The notes below the pieces were generated by a model. The model was given only the letters and a program-made list of their open reading frames with translations, was not told where the DNA came from and searched no databases. From Cymodocea nodosa (taxonomy: Eukaryota > Streptophyta > Magnoliopsida > Alismatales > Cymodoceaceae): 64,000 nucleotides of DNA. The position numbers and the translations under genes are program-made. Location of the stretch: contig CM072341.1 of NCBI GenBank assembly GCA_036874045.1, positions 12,040,501 to 12,104,500 on the forward strand, in the 5' to 3' direction. Positions 44,931-56,142 of this stretch are shown in pieces; within the stretch, counting starts at the first letter, position 1; the number at the start of each line of letters is the position of its first letter.

Positions 44931-46648
44931 TTGTTACAAGACAATTTATTCTCTACTTATCCTATAGAAACAAAAAATGTAAGAAATTTTGATAGTTTTG
45001 ATACATATATAGATGATATTGACATAGATGATATCATTGATGACATAGACACAAAATCTTTGAATTTTGAGGATATAGCATCTGAAGAGGAATGTACAAA
45101 CGTTATTCCTCTTACTATATCTCTAATAATTGTAAATAATTTTTGGTATAGTTACTTATTTTAAATTTTATATATTTGGTTGTCTTTTACAATATACATG
45201 TTATTTGTTTATAACTGTATATAGTTAGCAAAACACACAATTTTAGATAGAATACAATATTGCTGAAGTCTCAAGTAGGGACACTACAGAAATACAAAAT
45301 ATTCCTATACTAGAAATTGATATAGAATATTTTTCAATAAGAAGACAGTTGTTACGAACTGCTATACAAATACAACAAATTGATAGTTTTATAAAAATAC
45401 CTATTGCTGATGCACATATTCACACAGAAAATATTGATAGTGATATATATATGATGGTTGTTGAATCAGTCGAAGATATTATTGATATGACAATTATAGA
45501 CATTTTAGAAACTCATCCAAAAATTGAAACACTTCAAATAATTTTAAAAGATCTAACAATATAGTTGTTGATGACAATATAAGTCTTAGATCAGAAGAAA
45601 CACAAGACAGGAAAATTTCAAATCTTGAACAAAATTTAAAAGATAATACACTTTATGGTTCAAAAATGGATCTTGTTATGAGAAATTTCAAAATTATAAA
45701 ACTTTTATAGTTTTATATGTTAGATCAGTTAAGTTTGAAAGGATGACAAACATACAAGAAATGTTTGAATTCCAAGGGTTGTTGACATTACTTCCACAAC
45801 AGCCAAGCCATCTATCACGTCTAGATATTGTAAGTTGTTTTTACTTAAACTTAACAGTCATAGAAGATATTTCTGTTTCAAATATCAAAGAATTAGATAT
45901 TTAGTTAACTTCACAATTATTACATAAGGTACTTGGTTTGAAAAATGGAGTTAGAATATCAAAATGAAAATAGGTTTATCAATTAAGATGAGATATAAAA
46001 TAATTAGCAAAATATTTTGATGCCAACAATGAGTTACGATTGCTAAATGATTTAAATGGTCAAACTAAATTTATTGCAAAGATATTGCATGCTTTAATTT
46101 TTTAGAGGTTTGGTCATAGAGTTGAAGTTAGTAGATGTTGTCTTTATATAACATATGTCTTGATAAATCATATATAGGTGAACTAGTATGATGCTTTTAT
46201 TTATCATATTCTGAACTTGTAAAGTAAACTATTTTTTGGTGATATAATTTTGAAAATTGTGGCAAGTTAAATAGATATTACACATTAGCTACAAAAAAAG
46301 ATGAAATCTAAATATTTTTCTACAAAAGAATTACATAAATATTAAGAAATAGATCCACTTGAAATTTGGCATAGACAACAAGTACATTATCAAGAACCAT
46401 CATAGCAGCAAGCATAGCAACAACAACCAATAAAGCAATCACACCAACAAGAATAGCAACAAACACAACATTCAAAAGAACAACATTATATAAATAGACA
46501 TACAGAATAGATACAACAACCTCCATAAGTCTAAACTACAAACTTAGATCAAGAAATAATTGATCAAGTAAACAAAGTTAGTATAGAAATAGCATAAAAA
46601 ATTTCAGACACTCTATTAGATATATTTAGAAAACAACAAGGCTTGTGA
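44931..46648 (+). pseudogene. ORF3 of element B
   Basis: Degenerate homologue of ORF3 in A. Acidic region (DTYIDDIDIDDIIDDID) at 44990-45050, then from about 45745: MFEFQGLLTLLP, CFYLNL, LLHKVLGLKNGV, FIAKILHA, RFGHRVEVSRCCLYITYVLI. Each has a counterpart in A at the same place. The Gln-rich tail (QQA*QQQPIKQ...) at 46370-46530 and a C-terminal segment ending RKQQGL with TGA at 46646-46648 also match. Stops fall mostly at Gln and Trp positions. Function unknown. Confidence 0.65.
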
Positions 46649-46924
46649 GAGAAAATAAAAACAAATTATGTATTAAATGAAATCATTATTTGTAATGTGT
46701 TACCAAAAATAAATATTTGTTGTATTTATTTTATTTATATATCATTGCAAGTAGTTATTATTTCAATAGTTTATATCCACATTTGTTTATACAAGTTTGA
46801 AAGTTCTTTTTGAATTATGTACTTAGCATATTTTTTTTCCTTACATGACATTATTGGTTTTTATAATGACAAAAAGGATCAGAAAGATTATTTTGAAAGT
46901 TAGACTTATTAGATTTTATCATCA

Positions 46925-46940
46925 TAAAAAAGGGAGAGTT
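46925..46940 (+). promoter_or_regulatory. terminal polypurine tract of element B
   Basis: AAAAAAGGGAGAGTT immediately precedes the 3' LTR. Confidence 0.85.
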
Positions 46941-48127
46941 TGTTAGGAATTTTGTTTTGATGATGAATATTTTATTAAGTCTATAAATAAGTCTAAGTAT
47001 ATGTGGTAACTCAATGGAGCTAGTTCGTTGAGTTAGTAGTTAACTCAACGAAGTTTGTTTGTTAAGTTATGTTAATTCCACGAACCAATTTTTTATCAGT
47101 CACACAGTTAGACATTAACATGTTTTAAGAAGTCGTATAGTTATAAGTTAACATTTCTAGTTAGTTGAAGAGTTATGTTAAAAACTCGTATAGTTAAGTT
47201 ATCTATACGTGTGTTTTTAATGTTTTAAGTTTTTATGTGTTTTCCATATGCATTCAGAAAAGAAAAGTTGAAGAGTTAGATAATTGTTCGAGTTTTTATG
47301 CATGGATAGATAACTATTCGAGTTTTATAAAGTGATTATTGAAAAGTTAAGTTTGTTTCAATCACGTGTTTTGCAAGTGAAAAACTCGAAAAGTTATAAA
47401 TTAGTATTTAAGTTTTTACACATCTTAAAAGATAAGTGTTCAACTAAAGTAGTGACTTAGAAGATATATTCTACAACTCTCTAAAAAGAAAACTTTTGAT
47501 TGTTCTATGATAGCAGATCATGGAAATTCAAAAAAATAATAGAGAGCGTAGATAATTTAAATTTGAAATTAGTACGTGAAATCATGAATTATAGATTAAG
47601 TAAATGAATATGTTGAACATGAAATTATAGTTCTACTACTATAAATAAAGGGTATGAGCTACACTTTATTCATCCCAAAATTACATCCTAAAATCATATC
47701 CCTATATCAATCTCTGAAATCTCAAAATCAATAAAAAGAAATCCTATCTCATCAAATCCCAAGAAAAATTAGAGAAAGATCTACTACGAAGGAAGTCTTG
47801 GAGATTCAAAGAAGGAAGTAAAGAGATATAGAAGCTGAGCAAATTTTCAGAAGAATCAAAAAGCTACGTGCAAAAGCTTAGGTTTGAATATACAATTCAA
47901 TCAAGGTTAGAATAGAATAGATTTTATTTCGTATTGAATTGTAACTCGAAAATTGTATCAAAACCAACAAGTAGAGAATTGTGCTTTAAATATCTGTAAA
48001 TTCTTACTTTATTAATAAAAAGTTTAGAATTACAAATAGTGAGTGCTTTGTACGTTTGTTTTATTCGCTAGATTTTTAAAATCTAAAAACATAATTCATC
48101 CCCTTGTTGTGATACTACAGTCCAACA
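46941..48127 (+). repeat. Element B, 3' LTR
   Basis: 1187 bases, matching 30352-31569. TATA box at 47640-47649. GTTCGTTGAGTTA and AACTCAACGAA motifs are better preserved here than in the 5' LTR. Confidence 0.9.
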
Positions 48128-48132
48128 AAGAT

Positions 48133-48820
48133 AGTTTTAAAATAATTATAGAACATTTTCTTTTAGCATGAAATTTGACATCATTAGTTGAATTTTATAC
48201 AATAAGGCATTCATTCTTTTTAAATATGACTTTATATCTTTTATCTTGTAATTGATTTATACTAATCAAATTAAATTCTAAGTTTTCAACTAATTGCACA
48301 TCAAAGATAACTATTCAATCAGTAACTTTGACCTATCTAATGCCAATAATCTTACTCCTTTCCATGTTACCAAAGTCATTGTTCCTTACTTGTATTGTTT
48401 AATATCTTTTAGCAATTTTTTTCCTTCGGTCATATGACTTGATGCATCATTGTTCATGATCCGCCTAGATTTCTTTACCTACAAAAATGATAAAATTACA
48501 CTTCTAAGTATCTATACTTGTCTAGGTCTAGAATGGTTAGATGCAAAAAGTCCTTTTTTGATTTTGGTACCCATTTTTAAATAGCTTTAGTCTTTTTCTT
48601 CCAAACTTTCTTAGTCTTGGGTATCCTTTTTTCAATAACACAAATTTTGAAAATAACCTTGTTCTAAGTTATATAACTTTAAACTAGTTTATAACCAAAC
48701 ATATTTATAAGGGGATTGATCTTTTGAGGATTTGATTTTCTAACAGATTTAGTAGCATATACTTTTGTATTATTAGAAAATACTTTCTTTTAGAACTAAG
48801 AGTCTTTTTAGGATTATTCT
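48133..48820 (-). pseudogene. protease region of element C pol
   Basis: Minus-strand NNDASSHMTEGKKLLKDI near 48430 matches the copia protease (DSGASSHMTG...). Upstream pieces match the gag-protease linker. The downstream half of pol resumes at 30351 across element B. Confidence 0.6.
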
Positions 48821-48823
48821 TTA

Positions 48824-50404
48824 TTATTGAATTACTTCTAGCTGATTTCTTGGTTGAACTTTTTTAGAAAGATTTATAACATTTTTAGTTAGATTTATGA
48901 AATCTTTCTCAAAATTATAACCTATTCTTATATTTCTATTTCCAAGAATTTGAGTTCCTTTTAATTCATCTAGAGTAATTTTACCTTTTACCCATTTCTT
49001 TAATTTTTCATTTGATTCTTGTAGCTTAGTTTTCAATGTTTTATTTTCTAACTTTAAGATAGAAATATCATTTTCATATGTTGTAGGTTTATTACCAAAT
49101 AGTTTTTTAATTTCAACTTTTAAACTAGAAATTTCTGATTTATGTTTTTCGACTTCAAAAAATGATTTCAACTTAGATTGGAAATTAGTATTAACCTATT
49201 TTACTTAAGTTATATGACTTTTATATTTCTAATCCTTAACTTTTAATTTTTGATATTTAGATGCTAATTTATTATAGTCATGCATCAATCATGAATAATC
49301 ATTAGAAATCTCATCATCAGAACTAGAATTGAAACTTACCTCAGAAGTGGTTGCCATAAAGCACATATTTGTTAAATTTTGTTCTTCCTCTTTAGTTTGA
49401 ACTTGAACTTAAACTAGTATTTTTTGTCATGCTTGAATCATCTAATAAGGTTTGTAGTGCCTTCTTTTTCTTGATTTTCTTCTTAGCTTGTTTGCCTTTG
49501 GATTTCTTCTTTTCTACTTGCTTGTCATTTTTACCATTTAGAGGGCAATTCTTCTTGAAGTGGCCTTGCTTATTGCACTTGTAATAGGTAGGTATTTTAG
49601 TTATCTCTTTTTATTTCTTGGAGGTACTTGCATTATGAAAGTTTCTCCTTTTCCTCCAAGCCTTTTTAAACTTTTTGGCTAACAACAACACATCTTTGTT
49701 AGAATCTATGTTGGAATTAGAATCAAAACTTACATTGAATGCTATTTCTTTCTTCCTCTAATTCTTGTCCCTTGCTTCTTGCTGGTTAGCATTTAATTGG
49801 ACTTCATATGTAGATAGATTCCCTATTAGTTCATCTAGAGAGTAGTTCTTAGAATCCTTAACTTCCTTGATTGTAGTGGCTTTTCACATCCACTTAGTAG
49901 TAAGAGATGAGAAGATCTTCCTAACTAATTCTTCTTCTAAACATTCCTTGCCTAATGCTCTCAAGAAATTTATTATCACTAATAACTTAGAAAACATCTT
50001 TGAGATAGTTTCATTATCATGCATCTTAAATAATTTATATCAATACATTAGTATATTTATTTTGATTTCCTTTACTTGATTTGTACATTCATTGGAAACC
50101 TTTTGTGCATGACATATATCGTGAGTAGTATTATAAGCAGATACTTTATTAAATCGATCATATGAAGAATATAGAAGAGTATATTCATACCTTTGATATT
50201 TAGTAGTTGCCTCTTCTTTTCTTCATTTGTCCACTATGAAAAGGATTTTATGATTGGATCTATTTTCTCAACAAATACATTCCAAAGCTTAAAATTGATT
50301 GATTGTATGAAAATAGTCATCATTTGTTTCAAATATGCATAATGTGTACTATCAAATAATGGTAGCCTATGGAAACTATGACATTTTCTATCAAAAGTAG
50401 TCAT
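48824..50404 (-). pseudogene. gag of element C
   Basis: Starts ATG at 50404, HSFHRLPLFDSTHYAYLKQMM soon after. Capsid pieces NQVKEIKINILMY and MHDNETISKMFSKLL. Zinc knuckle YYKCNKQGHFKKNC (first Cys is Tyr) near 49570. Lys-rich linker, then a coiled coil open at 48824-49171 (EISSLKVEIKKL, LKLENKTLKTKLQESNEKLKK). Many stops. Confidence 0.75.
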
Positions 50405-50473
50405 TTCAAAGTATTTAAAATTAAAAACAAAAAACTCAAAAATGTAGAATACTTAGAAAAACTAGAAAACTCA

Positions 50474-50485
50474 AATCTAATACCA
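50474..50485 (-). promoter_or_regulatory. primer-binding site of element C
   Basis: Minus strand TGGTATTAGATT lies two bases from the LTR end. A decayed form of TGGTATCAGAGC. Confidence 0.7.
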
Positions 50486-50487
50486 TT

Positions 50488-51619
50488 TGTTGGATCTTGA
50501 CTACTTAAGAGAAGGGTAAACTAAGAAGTCTATCCCTCTTTTTAAAACTTTTATAGTTTTTGGAGTATAATTGATAAAACAATAAATGCTTTGATAAATC
50601 AAGACACAAGAAAAATGGAATACAAAGTGATTTATAGTGGTTTCTCAATCGAGGTATGTCCACTCTTTGAGATTCACTTAAGCATTTACTATGTACTTGG
50701 AGTTTTTGGTTCATTCTACAACTTAGTGTTACAAACATGTTTTCCTTAAATTAGCATCAATCACAACTTAAGTATAAATACTAAGAACTTACAAAGCATC
50801 AACTCCACCAAATTCACTTGAATATTACAAACTAACAAAACACCAACTCCATTAAGTTCACTTGAACATCATGAACCAACAAGGCATACGACTCATTGTG
50901 TTTGTGTAAACACTATGAAGATACCAACTTTTAGTGTTGAAACACCACGAACTAATGAAATCTCCTTTTCATTAAGTTTTTCCTCCACTTACACTTCAAG
51001 TGGAATAGGTTTAAAAATAGATTGAAAAGCTCAAGAGAAAAACCTTGAGAATTAAAAACATATGAAAATATTTGTTTTTCTTAAAAACAATTGAAGCTCA
51101 ATCGAAATAGAAAAGCCTTGGCTTGATCAATTGTAATATTTACGCTTCTCTAAAGATTGATTTGCTATGCTTTGGATCAGATGCTCTTGTGTGGTTACTT
51201 TGGTGTTATGTTAGTACTCTTCATGTTAATCTTCATCTCAACTTTACCACATATTTATAATCATGTATAGACATACATGATCAAATGCACGATCAACCAT
51301 GATCTCCAATTCTTCAATAATGAATGTGAAAAATGTGGGTTGATCATCACTTTTTCATGATCTTCAAACAAGTCTTTTGGATTTTGAATTTGAACTACAC
51401 GTCCCTTTTTATTTGTTGTGGCTTTTGATTTGGTGAATAGTAACTATTGCATTATTTCTAGTTATATTATTCTTACAATAAAGAACAAAACAAATTTTCC
51501 TACAAAACTAACTTCTATAAAATTTGTTAGATAATCTAGAACAATAATAAATAAAGTTGTAACAATAAAGTTTAGCAAGGAATATAGCATTACATTTGTA
51601 GAGTTTGTTCAAATATAAC
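50488..51619 (-). repeat. Element C, 5' LTR, first part
   Basis: Starts TGTTGGATCTTGACTAC on the + strand. Matches 7961-8530 and, inverted, solo LTR F. A TATAAATATG (minus strand) near 51250 is the likely TATA box. Interrupted by F. Confidence 0.8.
50898..51049 (-). other. hairpin array in leader of LTR C
   Basis: Perfect stems: GTGTTT/AAACAC (50898-50913), TAATGAAA/TTTCATTA (50953-50974), CCACTT/AAGTGG (50985-51003) and CTCAAG/CTTGAG (51030-51049). At the homologous places in 7961-8530 the stems are ATGAAA/TTTCAT (8427-8444), TCTTCT/AGAAGA (8447-8466) and CTCAA/TTGAG (8475-8492), so sequence changed while pairing was kept. Confidence 0.6.
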
Positions 51620-53105
51620 TATTAAAGATCTTATGTTTTGATGATGATTATTATTATTTTAGCCTTTATATGACTTCAAACTAACGTTAACAAAATTTAT
51701 TTATAACTACATGAAAATATTAACAAGTGCAAGCCTAATGGAATAAGTCCATAAAGTTTAGGAAAACTCAACAAATGTTCATGGTATTTACTTAAACATA
51801 ATAAAATTAGTTTGTTGTGTTTAAGCTTTGTGTGAATTTCACAAAAGTTCATAATGCTTGTGTAAACTCAATAGAATTAGTTCGTTGTGCTTAGACATAA
51901 AATTTATAAAGAGTTCGTGGTATTCATATAAACTCAACATAATTAGTTCATTATGTTTAAACTTTAAACTTCATGAGGTGCTTATGGTATTTATGTAAAC
52001 TCAATGAACTTAATTTGTTGTGTTTATCTTTATACACTTATTTGTACTCATGCTGTTTATGTAAACCTAACAAAGTTAGTTCATTGTGTTTAACATTTAC
52101 ACACAAACATGTGCTCATAAACTTTACATAAACTCAACAAGGTTAGTTCGTTGTATTTAACTTTTATGTATATAGATGTTGTGGAATTAAATGACAACAA
52201 GTTCAAACATAATAAAGTAAGTTTGTTATGTTTGAACAAACTCCACAGATATAAATATTAAATTTCTCATAGAACTTTATTTTAGAATTTTGTGATTATT
52301 GTTTCACATTTATCTAACAAATTTTATAAGAGATAGTTTTGTAGAAATTCATTTTACATTTTATTGTAGGAACAATATATTGAGAAAATCACAAAAGTTT
52401 ATTGTTGATCAAGTCAAGATCATAACAAATAAAAAGAATTTGCAATTTGAAATTTTAAAATTCAAATAAAATGAGAATTTCAGAGATAGTAGAAGAATGA
52501 CAATCAACTCACGTTTTCATAGTCATGAATGAAGAATTGGAGATCATGGAGTGAATGTGTATTTGATCATGTACATGGATACATGATTATAAATATGTGC
52601 AAATGTTGAAGGAATTGCAAGTGCTCAATACAACACCAAAGTATTTGCATAAAAGCTATTGATCGAGAGAGTTTGGAGAAGCATGACGTTTCTAGGTTTT
52701 ATGTTTTAGTTTTTCCAACTCTATCCAAGCTTTTTGTATTTTGAGAAAAATGTCTATTGATTTATACTTTGCATTGTCAAAGTTTTTCTCTCAAATTTTT
52801 AAGTTTTACAATCCTATTCCACTTGGGTTGTAACACATGAGTTAAGGAGAACAAAAGGTATAACACTAGGTTGTAGAGTCAATCAAAACTCCGAGTTGTA
52901 TAGTAGATACTTGAGTAGAACTCAAGGAGTGAATGTACTTAATTTAGATAACCACTATAAAATTTTGTGTCTCTCTTTCTTAACTATTTTACATTTATCG
53001 ATAATTTTTACAAACAATTTTTTAAGTCTCCACAAACTGTAACTAGTTCAAAAAAAGGGAGTAAGACTTAATTCATCCTCCTCTTAAGTAGTCTCAATCC
53101 AAACA
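51620..53105 (+). repeat. solo LTR F, inserted in the 5' LTR of C
   Basis: Inverted relative of the C LTR. Starts TATTAAAGATCTTATGTTTTGATG (compare TGTTAAGGATTG at the C LTR end) and ends AAGTAGTCTCAATCCAAACA. Flanks ATAAC (51615-51619) and ATAAT (53106-53110) agree at 4 of 5. About six degenerate ~70-base repeats at 51760-52180, each with GTAAACTCAAC..A.TTAGTTCGTTGTGTTTA. No internal sequence is attached. Confidence 0.8.
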
Positions 53106-53704
53106 ATAATAAACTTACTTTGTTACATTTACATAAAAGTAACAATGTCTATGTGCATAAAAGTTAAACACAACGAATTAACTTCATTGAGTTTACATAA
53201 AGACTATGAACACATATCTGTGTGCACAAAGGATAAACATAATGAACTAATTTCATTGAGTTTATGTAAATAGTACGAGCATACATAAGTGCATAAAGTA
53301 TAAATATAATGAACTAACTTCGTTGAGTTTACATAAATATCATAAGCACCTCATAGAGTTTACATGTCTAAATATAGAAAACTAATTCCATTGGATTTAT
53401 ATAAATACCATGAACTCATCATAAAAGTTACATGTCTAAACACAACGAACTAAGTATGTTGCATTTACATAAACCTCACTAACCATCGTGGGGTTCACAT
53501 AATGCTTAAATACAACATCCTAACTTTATTAAGTTTATATAAATATCACAAGACTTCATGAAGTTTACACAAATATGACAAACTTATCTGGTTAAGTTTG
53601 CACTTATGAAATTTTGTCATGTAGTTATATGTAAGACTTCTTCAACTACAGTTTCAAGATATAAATAAATCATTATCATCAAAACAAAAATACAATCCTT
53701 AACA
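53106..53704 (-). repeat. Element C, 5' LTR, second part
   Basis: Continues 51619. Contains repeated TAAACACAACGAACTAA...TTGAGTTTACATAAA motifs and ends CAATCCTTAACA at 53704. The next five bases, ACTTG, are the right TSD candidate. Confidence 0.75.
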
Positions 53705-54420
53705 ACTTGCCATAGTTTTTAGTACCCCTATCACCAATTAGTACTATTTCTATTTTAGCTTCCCATACCTCTTTTCAATCAAGTAAGAGATCTTCTAGCA
53801 ACATGTAGAAAGGGAAAGAAAAGGAGGCCAAAAAGAATTCTCCTCTTGCACTAAGCACAAGAAGAATCATTTAGGTTGTTGTAGGTGACAAGGTGGAAGG
53901 GTCAATTGCTTTGGTTGTGCCCAAGAGGACCATAAAGGTAGCACCTTTGCATTTACTTAGAAGTAGGGCACTCCTCAATTCTCCATTGTTGGTGGCAGTG
54001 GTAGTGGTGTAGGGCCCAACTCATAGATTTTTAATCAAAAATTTAAAGGTCCAACATACAACAAAGTTTATATGTTAATCCAATATGAAGCAGGCAGATA
54101 TAATATTATAATAAGTATTATTAGAGTCTTTTCATTTCCAACATAAGCATTGGTGGACTTAGGAGCTATCCATTATTTTAACTTTAGCATGTATATGCAT
54201 AATTGTGGCTTGGGTTGTGAAACCCTAAGTTATGAGTTATTAGTTAGGACGCTTATTGGAAATGTCCTAATAGCAAGGCAAGTGTGTAGGTCTTTCCTAG
54301 TTAGCATCATGATTAAATTATGCCTAAAATCTATTTGCTCTAAAAATGAGACTTTGTTGTGATTAGATTAATTGGTGACCTATTTGAGTTGAAATATTGT
54401 AGACTTTTATGGTTTATTAT
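53705..54420 (+). pseudogene. Ty3/gypsy zinc-knuckle and protease remnant, right half of the interrupted element
   Basis: Reads RKGKEKEAKK, then CFGCAQEDH (zinc knuckle), GGSGSGVGPN, FNQKFKGPTYNKVYMLIQYEAGRYN, and ALVDLGAIHYF, matching the retropepsin motif (VLFDSGATHSFIS) of plant chromovirus-like gypsy elements. An ORF at 54150-54362 covers the protease. It continues the gag that stops at 7960. RT, RNase H and integrase are not seen downstream, so the element is truncated. Confidence 0.65.
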
Positions 54421-56142
54421 TGGGTAGATAATTCTACATATGAGTTATTAAGACTTTATTATGCATAAATTTCAATATTAAGATAAATTAATAACTTGTC
54501 CCCATTTGATCCTTTTTAGGTGAAAATTAATCTCATTATGATATATTTTATTTGATTTCACACAATGTGATATGTTTGATGCATCTCTTTTTGTTGGAAG
54601 AAATATTATGTAGGGATTTCAAGAGAAATGAGGTTCAAAAGATAGAAGATCAATTTTGATTTATTCTCAACCATTGGATCAAGATCCAAGGACATAAAAG
54701 CATAAAAGAAGTTATCAAAGCATGAAAGGAGTTATAAAGAGAGGAGGTGGTCGACCAAAAGGGACACTCTCTTTTCCACACAAAACCAGCCCCCTTCCCC
54801 TAAGCTAACCTCCTCCACGCATCCTTCTTCATCTCCTTCCTCAATCCCTCACCAAATTTTATCTTCTAGCCTCATCCTCCACCCAAAATCCCCCTCATCT
54901 CCCCTTCTCTTCATCCCATGACTTCACCAACTTTCATATATCATCCATTTCATCACCAAGGGAGTCATCCACTACTGAAATCCATCTTCCACTCCATCAA
55001 CAAGGGTTGCCAGACCTCATCAAGTCACAAATCATCATCGTCGACTATTCATTCCTCCACATCTTGCATAGGAGAATGTGGATCAAGGTGGCATCATCAA
55101 GGTCTCAACCTTAGCAAGTTTGTGAACCCCCATCTCCATTTCTTCACCCCATATCATTTACTCTTTGTTTATCTATCTAGGTCAGTAGTTTTTCTAGTAA
55201 TTCTATAATGGCTATTGTCATTTAGAATAGGTTTTTTTATAAAAACTCCAAAAGCATTTGTATTTTGCATGTTCTAGGGTTTCTTAAATACTTTCTTAAA
55301 TGAATGTTAGAATTATGCTTTGTTTTTGAATGTTTAGCTTTGGATATGATCAAATATTGTTGAATGCTTGAAATTGAATGTTATTTGAATGGCTTTGTGA
55401 AGATTCAAAGGGTTGGGAATCAAATATTGCAGGTTGCATGATTGCACTAATTTTAGATTCGTCATTCTATAATCTACTCTGTCTTTAGATGATTAAAAGT
55501 TGTTTTGGGTTTGAAAACGATTGAGGAAAAATTCTGTGTTTCCTCCATTGTGATCCTTGTTATTTCTACTGTAACATCCCAAATTTTCGCAGGATTTGGA
55601 TGAGTTTGATTGGTTTTTAGGCGTGTTTTAAACCAAGTGCAAAAATCATGGATCTATCTGTTTGGTCTGATTTAATCTGTCTTCATGATTGTGATTTGTC
55701 TCTGAAAGCTTGATGTTATACCTCTATTTTGTACCTTGGTGAAAGAGCTTTCTAGTTCCATTGATTTCATCTGATTTGGATACGTATTTTCTGAAGTATA
55801 AGCATTTTGGGATAGGGGTGTCTCGACGCACAATTTTCTAATTATAAAGCTATTTTCGCATTTGATTTTTTTGTTAGTGTTCTATTTTAAGTTACAGCCT
55901 CTAGAGTTTTCCTTAGCTACATTACTTGCCCAAGAACTTTGGATAAAAATTTCATGAATGTTGAATGCCTGAATTTAAATATAAAATTTGCACAAACCCA
56001 ATAATCTCTCTGAAATCGAATTCTGATTTAGTAATTAGGGGTTTTAATTGAAAATAAAGCTATTTATCAACTTACAAGTCCCTGAGGGCCCGTACTTGTC
56101 AGTATCTATGCACTTGTGGTTTTATAAATTTAAAATTTAAAT
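54421..56142. other. LTR-like sequence of unknown type
   Basis: TTATAAAGAGAGG near 54732, then a C-rich leader, resembles the promoter and R region of plant gypsy LTRs. TGTAACATCCCAAATTTTCG at 55570 resembles a gypsy LTR start. I could not pair any ends. The ORF 54918-55208 is Ser/His-rich without a domain. 3' UTR of the DCD gene may begin below 56143. Confidence 0.35.

Larger units (their letters stand above)
30352..48127 (+). mobile_element. Element B: Ty1/copia retrotransposon (SIRE/Maximus-like), + strand
   Basis: LTRs 30352-31569 and 46941-48127 (TGTTAGGAATTTT...CCAACA) with flanking 5-mers AAGGT (30347-30351) and AAGAT (48128-48132), 4 of 5 identical. Internal order: fourfold primer site, gag, pol, minisatellite, internal polypurine tract, element D insertion, ORF3, terminal polypurine tract. 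LTRs differ at about 8-9% over the first ~200 bases, so it is older than A. It splits element C between protease and GAG-pre-integrase, in opposite orientation. Without D it would be about 11.8 kb. Non-functional. Confidence 0.9.
7961..53704 (-). mobile_element. Element C: old Ty1/copia (SIRE/Maximus-like), host of the nest
   Basis: The right end is an LTR (50488-51619 plus 53106-53704) next to a Met-type primer site and minus-strand gag. The left end begins TGTTGGATC at 7961 and matches the first ~570 bases of that LTR. Flanking 5-mers TCTTG (7956-7960) and ACTTG (53705-53709) agree at 4 of 5 positions, as expected for an old TSD. Coding remnants read on the minus strand: gag 48824-50404, protease 48133-48820, integrase/RT/RNase H 27679-30351, with element B inserted between protease and integrase. 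Everything is full of stops and indels, older than A. The rest of its left LTR between about 8530 and 26700 is not cleanly resolved, so the left boundary is an inference. Confidence 0.55.

Noticed and set aside
46320-46526. Antisense Val/Leu-rich ORF resembling a membrane protein
   Set aside because: It is the complement of the CAA-rich poly-Q tail of ORF3; reverse CAA reads TTG (Leu/Val-rich).
54918-55208. 96-codon Ser/His-rich ORF
   Set aside because: C-rich leader-like sequence downstream of a TATA-like motif in LTR-type DNA; no domain.
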